NCBI GenBank assembly: GCA_002917775.1
Contig: KZ627148.1
Span: 1 to 64,000, forward strand
Direction: 5' to 3'
DNA: 64,000 nucleotides
From: Glaciozyma antarctica PI12
Taxonomy: Eukaryota > Basidiomycota > Microbotryomycetes > Kriegeriales > Camptobasidiaceae
The notes under the pieces were generated by a model. The model had not been told where the DNA came from and made no database searches. It was given only the letters and a program-made list of their open reading frames with translations. Positions 1 through 9,885 of the stretch are shown here, piece by piece. Made by a program: the position numbers and the translations under genes. Within the stretch, counting starts at the first letter, position 1. Each line of letters begins with the position of its first letter.

Positions 1-114
1 CCTAACCCTAACCCTAACCCTAACCCTAACCCTAACCCTAACCCTAACCCTAACCCTAACCCTAACCCTAACCCTAACCCTAACCCTAACCCTAACCCTA
101 ACCCTAACCCTAAC
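1..114. repeat. Telomere, (CCTAAC)x19
   Basis: Nineteen uninterrupted copies of the hexamer CCTAAC form the left end of the window. This is the C-rich strand of the TTAGGG telomere found in most filamentous fungi and basidiomycetes. It shows that base 1 lies at or close to a chromosome end and that the chromosome runs rightward. The array stops abruptly at GAGATC and no degenerate telomere-like copies follow. Confidence 0.98.
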
Positions 115-795
115 GAGATCTGGTGGAGGATTCCCGTCCAACTGAGATCCATCGGTCCGCGCACTCGAAGGACGCTCCAAGGTCCGCTGACCACGGGGAA
201 TGCTGGATCGGTGGAGTCTGGCGAGGGAGGGGCGAGAGGGAGGACGAGGGAGGTTGGGAGGATCAAGGACAGCTCGTATAGGGTGCGAGTGAAGGAGATG
301 AGTGAGGTGGAAGGGGGGAGGTCGTGGAGGGAAGGCGGGAGAGGGGTGGACGCCGGCAGCCGGTGGATGTTGTACGCCTCTTCAAGGAATGAGAGCTGAA
401 GAGCTGGGAGCGAGTAGTCGAGACTCATTCCTCCTGGTGACCGAGTGAGCCGAGAGAGAGAGCGGAGCGACGAGACTCACTCACACGGCGACCTCGCTGT
501 TCCTCCTCTGAGTAGTTGGGCAACGACACTTCCCTCGACTTCTGCTGTCTGCTTGAGACTCTCGAGGCGTCTGAGTGGCTTCCCGCGAGGTGGCCGTTCG
601 ACGTTCGAGCGGAAACAAGGTTAGGGAGAATTGGCTGAGTGAATTTGGCCTCTCCGGGGAGTCGGCGTGCTCTTGCTCTCGTCCACCCCCCTCCGCCTCC
701 CGCACCTCGCCAACACCAGCAGCGCCCCGCCGTTCCCCTCGTCCCCTTGCGCGACCCGCGCCCGCTCTTTCCCCCCCCCCCCCGCTCGACCCAGG
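115..795. other. Short subtelomere and SKN7 upstream region
   Basis: No gene is supported between the telomere and the SKN7 start. Open frames here are short and lack recognisable motifs. The right part becomes strongly pyrimidine-rich, with a C run at about 770-783 just before the SKN7 ATG, as is common in promoters and 5' leaders of GC-rich basidiomycetes. I see no subtelomeric repeat, helicase gene or transposon. Confidence 0.6.
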
Positions 796-2948
796 ATGGA
801 TTACCGGACTTACGAAACCAACCCCATCGCCTCCTCCTCCAACACGAGCGGGCACCCAAACAACGAGGGAGGATCCAACAAGAAGCGGAGAATGAGCGAC
901 GAGGAGGAGGAGGACGTCAAGCCAGCCACGAAGGAGAAGGAGGGAAAAGGTGGCGCCAGCGAGTTTGTCAAGAAGCTCTACAGGTGAGAGGACTGGTCGA
1001 ATGGCAGCTGGGAACGACTCTGGGCTACGGCAGTGGTATACAAAGGAGACAGGAGGGAACGGCTCGGAGCAGGGAGCTGATAGAGCAGCCGACTGAACTA
1101 GCGTGAGGAGGCTTGGAAGGGATGGGAGGCTCAGCCGGGGAGCAGCGTTACGCGCGCTGGTACTCGACCGAGTCTTTCTACAGACGTACAGGAGGATGCA
1201 GGATGGCCGGGAGTGGTGCCTTGCACTGTGTCCCTCCGCCGACGCGCTCCTGGGCTGTCTTCTCTCTGCAGCCTGGCCACGCGGGAGGTGGAGGACACCA
1301 GGCGCACCGTAGCGGCTTGCCCGACGTCGCGTCTTATTCAGTAGGTCGGTGCGCCTGCCGTCAGTTTGCGCGTGAGCGTTCGCGGGGACTCTGCCGTAGC
1401 TCCCGATGGCGGCAAGCTTGGTAGTCGAGCATCACGCCGAGCTGCGCAGGCGAACATCTGTCGAGTTGGATCGTACGAGGGAGGACAGATTGGCCTCTAC
1501 GAAGCGGGGAGGGTCTCTGGTGCTTGAGAGCCAGGGGTGACTGGAGGCGAGACTGGAAAGGGTGCGGACAGTCCGCTGGTGACCAGTGCGAAGCGGCAGA
1601 GCTCGTGCGCCAGGCTACGTCGTTTGGATCAACGCGCCCGACTTCCTTTCCAAGGAGAGGGACCACACATACCTCTCGGCTGTTCCGGAGGCGTCCTCGA
1701 GCTGTCCATCCCGCTGTCGCTTCTCGCCACTCTCGTTCAGGAACCTCCCGTGGAGCTAGGGACGGGCGCTAACCTGTATTCCTACCCTGCGCAGAATGCT
1801 CGAGGACCCCAACTTTGCAGAAATCGTTAGCTGGGGCTACACCGGAGATTCCTTCGTCGTCAAGGTGCGCCTTCCCGAGCTCTTTCTCGTGCTACGAACT
1901 CACGCCATCTCGCAGGACATGAACTCCTTCACCCGATCCATCCTCCCTCTCCATTTTAAGCACAGCAATTTCGCCTCGTTCGTGCGCCAGCTCAACAAGT
2001 ACGACTTTCACAAGGTCAAGAACGCCGAGGAGGGCGGAGGACCTTACGGCGAGCACGTACGTTTCTTTCAAACTCTCTCCCGCGAGCGACATGCTGACCG
2101 CGCCGACGCAGACCTGGGAGTTCAAGCACCCCAACTTTCGGGCGGATATGAAGGACTCTCTCGAGCATATCAAGGTGCGCCCCTCCCGCCCCCTCTCCGC
2201 ATCTCGAACTAACCCGCTCGTGATCCAGCGGAAAGCTCCCGCGCCTCGCAAATCGACCCCCGTCGCCGCCGCGCGTCCTCGAGCTGGCGGCTCCAACGCA
2301 CCATCCAACGCCGATTCTCCCAGCCAAGCCGACTTTGCTGCTCTCCAGGCGCAGATCGACGGGTTACACCGGAGTCAACAGGGCATGGGACAGCACATGC
2401 AGAACCTCAGCCAGGACTACCAGGCGGTCATCGGCGAGATGATGAGCTTTCAGCGCAACATGGTCGCGCAAGATCAACTCATGCAGAACCTCATTCAGTA
2501 CCTCGTCAACCTCGAAGCCGGTACGTTCCTTTCCCTCGCGTGCAACTCCTTCTCGCGAGCCAAGCTTACACGCCTCGAACGCAGAACAAAAGGCCGCCTC
2601 GAACCCCTCCCAAGACGCCTCCACCCCCTTCGTCCCCTCCACTCAAGCCCAAAAGCTCATCTCCTCCTACACCGAAGTCGCCCGCGCATCCTACGACCAG
2701 ATGGCCGACCTCTCCCGCCGCGCCTCCCTCTCCGGCGGCTCGCTTCCCCCGATCCCTCTCCCCCCGCCCGGCTTTGGACACCTCGACGTTGGGAGAGGAA
2801 GGGACGGCGGACCGAATGGCGAGCACCGAGGGTACGAGCAAGCGTATCGAGGAGGTCCTCCGCCAGGCCAGCATTCGCCTCACGCCCAGTCGCCGATCGC
2901 CCCTTCGCCTCAACAGCACGCGCAACAGCAGCAGGCGCAGCAGCAGGC

Positions 2949-3015
<67 letters not shown>

Positions 3016-4063
3016 ATGCAGCAGCACCAGCTTCAGCAACACCAGCAGCAGCAACAACAACAGCAGCAGCACCACATCCAGCACCCCAACGCCCCTCCTT
3101 CCGCCGACCCCGCCGACACGAATCGTCGACCGACGTACGTTCCTGGATGGGCCGTTCCTCCGCGCGTACTGCTCGTCGAGGACGACGCCGTCTGCCGCAA
3201 GTTGTCGAGCAAGTTCCTCCAGGTCTTTGGCTGCTCGATCGACGTCGCGTGCGATGGCGTGAGCGCAGTCTCAAAGATGAACGTCGAGAAGTACGATCTC
3301 GTGTTGATGGTGCGTTCCTCTCGGGCTCGAGGGTCGGAATCGGGAGCTAACGTTTTCGTGTGAGCGCAGGATATCGTGATGCCGAACCTGGATGGTGCGT
3401 TCGCGAGCAGAGGAGCGAGGGAGGACACGAGCTAACGCGTGCGCGCAGGTGTCTCGGCGACGTCTCTCATTCGCCAATTCGACCCTACGACGCCCATCAT
3501 CTCCATGACGAGCAACTCTGGGCCTAACGACATCATGACCTACTTCTCGCACGGTGCGTCGTCGGTTTGCAGTATAGGGGGACGAAAGCTGACCTTTGTT
3601 CTCGCGCAGGCATGAACGACATCCTCCCCAAGCCGTTTACGAAGGAAGGGCTCCTCGGAATGCTCGAGGTACGTCCTCGCTCGTCGCTCATTCGTCGACG
3701 GAACGCTGACCGTGCGCCACGATCGCAGAAACACCTCGTTCACCTTAAGGTCATGCAGCAAATGGCCGAGATCCCTCGCGCGCTCGGCTTCACCGACAAC
3801 CAGATCCAGGAGGCGCTCGCCGTGTCAACGCAGACTGAGGAAGGCAACGTGATGAACCCGTTCTCGTCAATGGGAATCAGCGACGCCGATTACCTCAACA
3901 GTGCGTACCTCTCTCGTCTCCGTCGTCCTTCCTCGCTGACTATCCTTTTCGCGCAGTGCTGCAAGGAATCGCGCTGGAGAAGGAGGGCAAGAAGGGACTC
4001 GAGGTCGTGCAGGGGAACGGCGAGGGCAAGAGAGCGCGCTTCCAGGAGGTCGGGGAGGTGTGA
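796..4063 (+). CDS. SKN7: Skn7/Prr1-type transcription factor (HSF domain + receiver domain)
   Basis: Nuclear response regulator of the fungal HOG/oxidative-stress phosphorelay. Eleven exons give about 648 residues: 796-983, 1795-1864, 1916-2056, 2112-2174, 2229-2520, 2585-3309, 3370-3394, 3449-3553, 3610-3668, 3729-3900, 3957-4063. An HSF-type DNA-binding domain spans about residues 53-155 (FVKKLYRMLEDPNF across the first junction, then HSNFASFVRQLNKYDFHKV). A coiled coil follows, then a long Gln tract and a receiver domain from about residue 450 (PRVLLVEDDAVCRKL, DIVMPNLDG, ISMTSN, LPKPF). The phospho-acceptor is Asp494, the first codon of a 25-nt exon. The first intron is 811 bp, far longer than the rest. 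The start ATG is the first in frame and the domain order matches the family. Confidence 0.95.
2920..3081 (+). repeat. CAG/CAA repeat encoding the Skn7 polyglutamine tract
   Basis: A tract of mixed CAG and CAA codons with a core of perfect CAACAG hexamers (about 2955-3013). It encodes more than forty Gln with a few Ala, His, Met and Leu between the coiled coil and the receiver domain of SKN7. It lies wholly within exon 6 and keeps the frame. Such hexamer arrays change length easily, so the number of Gln may vary between strains. Confidence 0.9.
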
Positions 4064-4424
4064 GCGCGTCGTCCGAGGGAGGACGTGTCGAGGGAGGAGA
4101 TGAGGCGTCTGTATCGGCTTGTTTTATGCGGTCCGCTCGAGACTTTGTTATGCATCAGTCAGATGTAACAGTGATCGGTGTGCCCCTTGTTGATTTGGTG
4201 CGCGCGAGCGAGTCGGAAGCGGGACAGAGAAGAGAGCAGTCGCCGGCAGCGCGCGCGTCTTCCGTTCCCTCCCTCCCACGCCTGTCTTGCAGCTGTGCTC
4301 GGTTCCGGAGAGGCGAAGAAAGCGTAGCGCAGTCGGTTATTCCAGCCTTCGCTAGGCAGCTCCCCGCATCGCCACATCGCAACAACCAGCGTCCGAGTTA
4401 CAAATGTCCGTCGTCCCCCACGGT
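4064..4424. other. Convergent intergenic region
   Basis: Space between the 3' ends of SKN7 (+) and the phosphodiesterase gene (-). It probably carries both 3' UTRs. No gene, RNA or repeat is evident. Confidence 0.5.
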
Positions 4425-7017
4425 CTACTCCAAATACCTCTCCCAGAACCCCTCCGTTCCATTATTCGGCGCCGGCGCCTCGATCGCCAGCAAGCGCGCG
4501 ACGAGGTTGTAGATCTCGAGGTTTGCGAATCCAGGAATGACGGTGATCTCGTCCGCTCGTTCCTTGACGTTCGCACGCTTCCTCAGTCCAGCTTTGAGAG
4601 AGGAAGCGAACGGGCCATGGGCGACGAAGATGGCGTGCATGCTCGGGTCTGCGGGGTCGTAGCCATGGTTACCCTGCGAGGGGGCGTCAGCGAGGCTTCG
4701 AGGAGCGAGAGAGGGGCTCACCTTGGGCGTGTAGTCGCCGTTCATCGTGATGTGGAAGTCGTGATGGCTCGAGATAGCCCAGCCGACGTGCGGGACGACG
4801 TAGATAGGCGCGATTCGCTGCGGTACCTCGTTAGCGAGGAGCTCGAGGACGAGAAACGGCGGCGACGCACCTCGTTCCCAGTAAAGTGGAATCGCTCCGG
4901 CATCGTCTCGGACGTGTAGACCGCGAACCTGCCCTTCGAAGACTCAGACGCAGCGACGAGCTTGCGGTGCATCTCGTCGACGTCGATGTGCGGTGCAAAG
5001 CGAAGTCCCGCCGAAGGCCAGCCTGGGTCCGAATGCGTTAATGACTGAGCGAGGGTGTAGACCGAAAGGACGCACCTTCATTCCGCTCGATCCCGTTCCA
5101 TCCCTCCTCGCCGAGGATGTCGTCCAAAAAAACGAGTCGCTCGTTGTGCGTCCTACGGCAGATCAGCTCCCTCCTCCTCCAACACAGAAGAAAACTCACT
5201 CAGTCATCCCATGATCGCTCACGAAAATCACATCCACCACGTCCGTCAAATTCCGTCTCTCGAGCTGCGTTAACAAGCCAGCTGCGAACGCGTCCATCTC
5301 GAGGAGGGTCTCGTTGATAGCCGCCGAATGAGGTCCGGTACGATGTCCTTCTTGATCGACTTCGGGCGCGTAGGCCGTGATGAGGTGCGGGCGGGATTTG
5401 AGCGGGAGGTCTGCGCGCGTTGTCAGCGAGGACGGAGGGAGAGGCGAAGAGGACGACCGACCTAGCCATTCGGCGATCTTGTCAACTTTGAGAGAGTGGT
5501 GGACTTGGTTGTGGAAGGGGTACCTGCGAGGACGGGTGAGCAGCGAAAGCGAGGGCGAGCGAAGGAGCGCACCAGAGCGAAGGCTTTGCGCCATCCTTCA
5601 TGATCGGTGGACCAGGCCACATGAGCACCGCACTTCGTAGACCATTCTTGAGCGCCGTAGACCAGAGCTGTGCGCGCGTCAGCTTCATCTCGCGCGAAAA
5701 GCAGGCGAAAGGACGTACCGGTTCTCCTCCCCACCATTCAGGACCCCAGCTCTTCGCAGAATCCGTGTAGACGAATTCCTTCTCAAGAGCTGGATCCCAG
5801 AAGTCGTTGGCGACGATGCCGTGCGAGGAGGGGTAGAGACCGGTCCTGCGAGATCTTGTCAGCTTGCGAGCGAGGAAGGCGGGTCAGAGGAGCGGACATG
5901 AGAGACCAGTGATTCGGAACTGCACGATTAACGTACGTGAGCTTCTACGGCAGAGTCGAGAGAGAAAGGAACGCACAGGTCAAGCTCGGAAAGACGGGCT
6001 GCAAGAACTCCGACCTCTGCATCGCTCATCAGCTCCCCTCTTCCTCGCACTTACGACGCCGACGCACCAAGCCCTTTTTCGAGATCCCCGACAACTGCGG
6101 CGTCAACCCCCTCTCCAAATAATCCGCCCTGACCCCATCAAGCGAAACGAGGATCACCGTCCTCTCGAACCAGTGCGTCCCGTTCCACCTCCTTCCCTCC
6201 TTCCACCCATTCGACTCGAGCGCTTCTTCCGCTTTCGCTCCTCCGTCTCCACCTGCCCATGCAGGAAGTGCCGTTCCAGCCGCTTTTGAAGCTCCGACGG
6301 ACGCGAAGGGTGCGTCTCCGAATTTAGCTACGCTCCGCCATCAGCACCTGCCTCTGACCGTGCTGAAAGACCACGTACCTCCCTCTGGCAGTGGGTTAGG
6401 CGCCAGGACTCCATCGGAGCTGTAAGTCCCCGGTTCGAGAGCAGCGCCAGAGTAGTAGGAATCGGAGGAGGAGGAGGTAGAGTAGGGGGAGGAAGGGTGG
6501 AAGAGGAATCCGAGAGCGAGGATGACAAGAATGGCGAGGAGGGAGAGGAGGGTCGTTCGGAGTGTTGGCATCTGTTGCGAGAGCGTGGTTAGCTCGTCGT
6601 CGTCGTGGCGTTTCGAGGGGTGCAGCTGCTCCGTCGATGGTGCTCTCCTCCTCAGCAGGGTCTCCCCTCTTCTAGAGCACCGCGTGAGCTACCCAACCTT
6701 TCGCACTTCTCCTCTACCGCGCTGCACCAGACCCTGCTGAACCTACGCACCTTGACCCTTCCCAACCACTCCTTGTCCTTCCCCAGGACGACCCTCTCCT
6801 CCTCCCTCCTAACCCCACTGAGCAATCCCTCCCTCCCATCCTCCTCCTTGTCCTCATCCTCCTCGTCCCTGTCCTCCTCTTCCCGCCGTCGTTCCTCGCG
6901 CCGTCGCCCGCGCTCCTCGGTCTCCAGCTCCTCTGAATCGCTCGAGGGTTGCGCGGCGTGTGTTCGGTGGGCGGAGGTGGTAGGGAGGGAGATGTAGGGC
7001 GGTTTAGAGGGTGACAT
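4425..7017 (-). CDS. Type II membrane nucleotide pyrophosphatase/phosphodiesterase (NPP family)
   Basis: Ectoenzyme of the alkaline-phosphatase superfamily that hydrolyses nucleotide phosphodiester and pyrophosphate bonds, like yeast Npp1/Npp2. About 13 exons. Residues 1-89 (exon 6751-7017) are a charged cytosolic tail rich in Glu, Asp and Arg. The next exon opens with a membrane anchor (TLLSLLAILVILALGFLF), giving a type II topology. The lumenal catalytic domain shows ILVSLDGVRADY (first metal Asp), PSLTFPNHW (Thr nucleophile), HGIVANDFWDP, VDQEGHRTGP, FVSDHGMTE and GNHGYDPADPSMHA, so all metal-binding motifs are present. A 22-nt exon (5898-5919) encodes the residues right after the catalytic Thr. 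I chose the ATG at 7017 because it is the first true ATG in the open frame. It ends at TAG 4425-4427. Confidence 0.88.
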
Positions 7018-7288
7018 GCGAGGAAGGGAGTGGGAGGAGGACAAGGGGCGCGCGGAGGGAAGGCGCGAGATGAGCTTCGCGCGAGCCGGCGCGGGGTGGT
7101 CTCGACGACTGGACGCTGGCGACTCTCTCAAAGGCAGACGACAAGCGCAGGCACTGGTAATAGGGTATATGTGTAATGCAATGTAGGCGCGAACGCTCTC
7201 CTCCCTCGCTCCTCACCAAGAGACTCCCCTCCCTTCTCCGACTGATCCGCTCCCACTCCTCCCCATCTACGCTCCACCTTCCCGCGAT
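7018..7288. promoter_or_regulatory. Probable promoter of the phosphodiesterase gene
   Basis: The 271 bp between the phosphodiesterase start (-) and the stop of the next minus-strand gene. It must hold the promoter and 5' leader of the former and the 3' UTR of the latter. No specific element is recognised. Confidence 0.35.
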
Positions 7289-7793
7289 CTACGCCTCCAC
7301 GTCGGTAACCTTCTCCGGCTTGGGCGTCCTCACAATCGCCTTGTAATCCGACTCCTTGACACCAGCGACCTTGAACGCATTGATGAGCCCCTCGAGCTGT
7401 CCCTCGATCGTCGAGAGTTGGTTGTTGTGGTGCTTGATGTGGTCTGCTAGTTGTTGTTGGCTTGTCTTCCGGAGGCTGTGGAGAGGGGAGGAGTCAGCTT
7501 GGGCGCGGAGGAGGTGCGGGGCGCGGGGTCCAAGGCGGCGTGCAAGGTCGAACGCGGTGTGGAGGCGAGGGGTAGAGAGCGAGGGTAAGAGGGCGCGTAG
7601 GACAGGACAGCTTACTCTGTGAACGCAGCGCTGAGAACCGAGTGCCATGGGTTGAGGACTCCGAGCTGAACAGAGGACGCGTTAGCCCTGAACGCGCGCG
7701 CGGTAAGAACGAGAGAGAGCGTACCTGGAAGGTGAGACTGGCCGTAGCGAGGAAGAAGTTGACGTAGGGAAGAAATTTAGGTACGCGGTACAT
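7289..7793 (-). CDS. Small uncharacterised membrane protein
   Basis: Three exons give about 101 residues. Exon 1 (7725-7793) starts MYRVPKFLPYVNFFLATASL and looks like a short N-terminal tail plus a hydrophobic segment. Exon 2 adds LGVLNPWHSVLSAAFTD. Exon 3 encodes a Gln- and His-rich amphipathic helix (SQQQLADHIKHHNNQLSTI) and a charged tail ending VTDVEA. Splice sites are canonical and frame-consistent (GTACGC and GTAAGC donors). Size, one membrane segment and a coiled-coil-like helix would suit a small mitochondrial membrane protein, but I do not recognise the family and no function is claimed. Confidence 0.65.
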
Positions 7794-8462
7794 CGTGGGG
7801 GTGGAGTAGCGAGTAGGGAGGAGGAGGTGTGAGGCTGGCTGTGCTGTGGGTGGTGGTGGTAGCGCTGCTGCTGGTGGTGGTGAGCTTGAGCTGTGCGGCT
7901 ATAAAGAGGATGAAGCAGTTGTTGTGGACTGAGGAGAGAGAGAGCTGAGAGATTCAAGTTCAGCCAAAAATTGGCCGAAGAGGCGCGAAGTCGCGAATCT
8001 CGCCCTCGACCAACTCGTCATCAAACAACAAACTCTCGCCTTTGCGCGTTCAAACAATGTCAGCAGAACGAAGGGCGAGGCTATCAAAAGAACAGCGTCC
8101 AAGGACCAACACGACGAAGCGAGTTCGTATTGCGAATCAAAAGAGAAGCGAGCGAGATCGACCGAGCGCAACCAGATTCAAGTCCGCGGATTCAGGCGTC
8201 CTTCTCCTGCTGCTCATGGCAAGCTTGCGGGCTAAACACCTTTGCACGCACGAGAAGAGACGCAAATTCTCTTTCTTGCCCGCACCGCCTGCTCCTACGA
8301 TTTCGAATCAGCTCCAGCCACACCTCGAGCAGCAAACGAGACTCACCGCCTCAACTTTCAAGATGGTGACGAACGCCTCATCCGCTCGTTCGACCATCAA
8401 TCACTGCCTTCGAGCTGCAGGAAATCGTCAGCTCCAACACAACAGGCGCAGCAACTGGCGAC
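7794..8462. other. Intergenic region, no supported gene
   Basis: About 670 bp between two minus-strand genes. Open frames on both strands are low-complexity and lack motifs. It should contain the promoter of the small membrane-protein gene and the 3' UTR of the TMEM69-like gene. Confidence 0.5.
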
Positions 8463-9721
8463 TCACCCCTCAGCCCCCTCGACTTTCGACTTCCACCTCC
8501 CACCATTCTTCGCCACCCTCTCCGCCCCCGGTCCAAAGTAATTCCCTCCCACTAACGACACGAAGATCGTAGTCATGACCACCGTACTCAAATACGTCCT
8601 ATACTGCCTCCTCACCTCATCAGCTCGTACTTCGCAAGCGAAAGGAGACGCGAACGTACAGTCGAATACCAACTCGGCGTCCACCCCGTCTTCGTCGCTC
8701 GCTTATCCGCCAGCCACATCGACAGGAACGACGCCCATTGTAGGACGAGCGCGAGTTGAGGAGCGAGGAGGAGCGAAGTCCATCCTGCCATGACGGGGGC
8801 GATACCGAGAAGGTACCGCGCCGTACCTTTCTCTCCTCCGAACGAGGCAAACTGCGGCACGATTAGCGCACTCAGAGACGGGGAGAGAGCGGACGAACCT
8901 CGAGACCCCAGTGAATCGCCCCGAGGAACGAAAGGATGATAGCTCCGTACTGGATCTGCAGCAGCTCAACATAATACAAGCCCGCCACCGCCGTCTCGGC
9001 CTCCAACAGTCCTCCTGNCGCACGCATCAGATCGTCAAAGACTATAGGCACACTATAAGCTCCTCCCCCGCCCCACACCGGAACGACTCACCCGTTCCCT
9101 CAATCGCGGCACTCGCCTCCCTCGCCAACCAAACCGTCCCTACCGCCGTCCCAGCATACGGCAACAGTCCCGCCGCTCCATACACCACCGCTCCCTGCGG
9201 TATTCCCCCTCCAATCTCTTTCAAGCCCTGCTACGACCCATCAGCCCCCGCGCGAGAGGACGCAGAAGAGGACGCACGGGCGTCTGTTTGAGCTCTTGCG
9301 CGCTACTGGAGAGGGATTGCCCGACCTGAGTTGTGTGGGCGTTGGCTCCCGTGACAGTAGAGCCGGCGTCGTTCGCTACGTCACGAGCAGTGGACGCGGG
9401 GGCGCGAGAAGCTGAGGTCGTTCCGAGCTGACGGCGAGAAGTGCCGAGCTGGGCAGCGGCCACACGAGCGGCAGGAGACCGGGCAGCAGGGCTCTGAGTG
9501 CTGGCGTGGCGGAGGAGGAGAGAGGGAGCTGCGAGGTGCTGTGGGAGGTGTGTGAGAGATGCGATCGCTGGAGGCGGCTGGGGGGACTTACGGATCGTGG
9601 GAGAGGGAGAGCGAGGAGGCGGCGTGGGAGGAGGGCGGTTGACATGCTGGGTGTGTTGAGAGAGCTTGCGGAGAGAGTGGACGGAGGGAGAGAGTCGAGG
9701 GCGCAGGCGGGACTTGCTCAT
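8463..9721 (-). CDS. DUF3429/TMEM69-like mitochondrial membrane protein
   Basis: Predicted multi-span inner-membrane protein of unknown function. The N-terminal 140 or so residues are rich in Arg, Ser, Ala and Gln (MSKSRLRPRLSPSVHSLRKL, then LLLRHASTQSPAARS), typical of a mitochondrial presequence and linker. The DUF3429 core follows over several exons: YGAAGLLPYAGTAVGTVWLA, IQYGAIILSFLGAIHWGLE, LLGIAPVMAGWTSLLLAPQL, then WYST spliced to YRTYLSTVVMTTIFVSLVGG and NYFGP. The SFLGAIHWG motif is diagnostic. An ambiguous base (N, 9018) lies one base before the CAG of an intron 3' splice site. A further 60-odd-bp intron in the presequence region (donor GTAAGT near 9590) is possible and would keep the frame. 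Confidence 0.82.
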
Positions 9722-9885
9722 GCGCTTCGGACGTTTGCTCTACCGCGTTCTTCGACTGTGACAAGTCAACGAGGATAGAACGAACGGCCCAGGCGAAAGA
9801 GCAGACGAAGATGCAGCGCAAACCAGAGAAGCAGGCAGCTCGAACGAACGAGCAAACCTCTCTCTTGCGAGCTTGCGATGGTATC

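Noticed and set aside
2540-3262. Poly-Asn/Ser and poly-Leu frames over the SKN7 glutamine tract
   Set aside because: These are the CAG/CAA repeat read in other frames or on the other strand.
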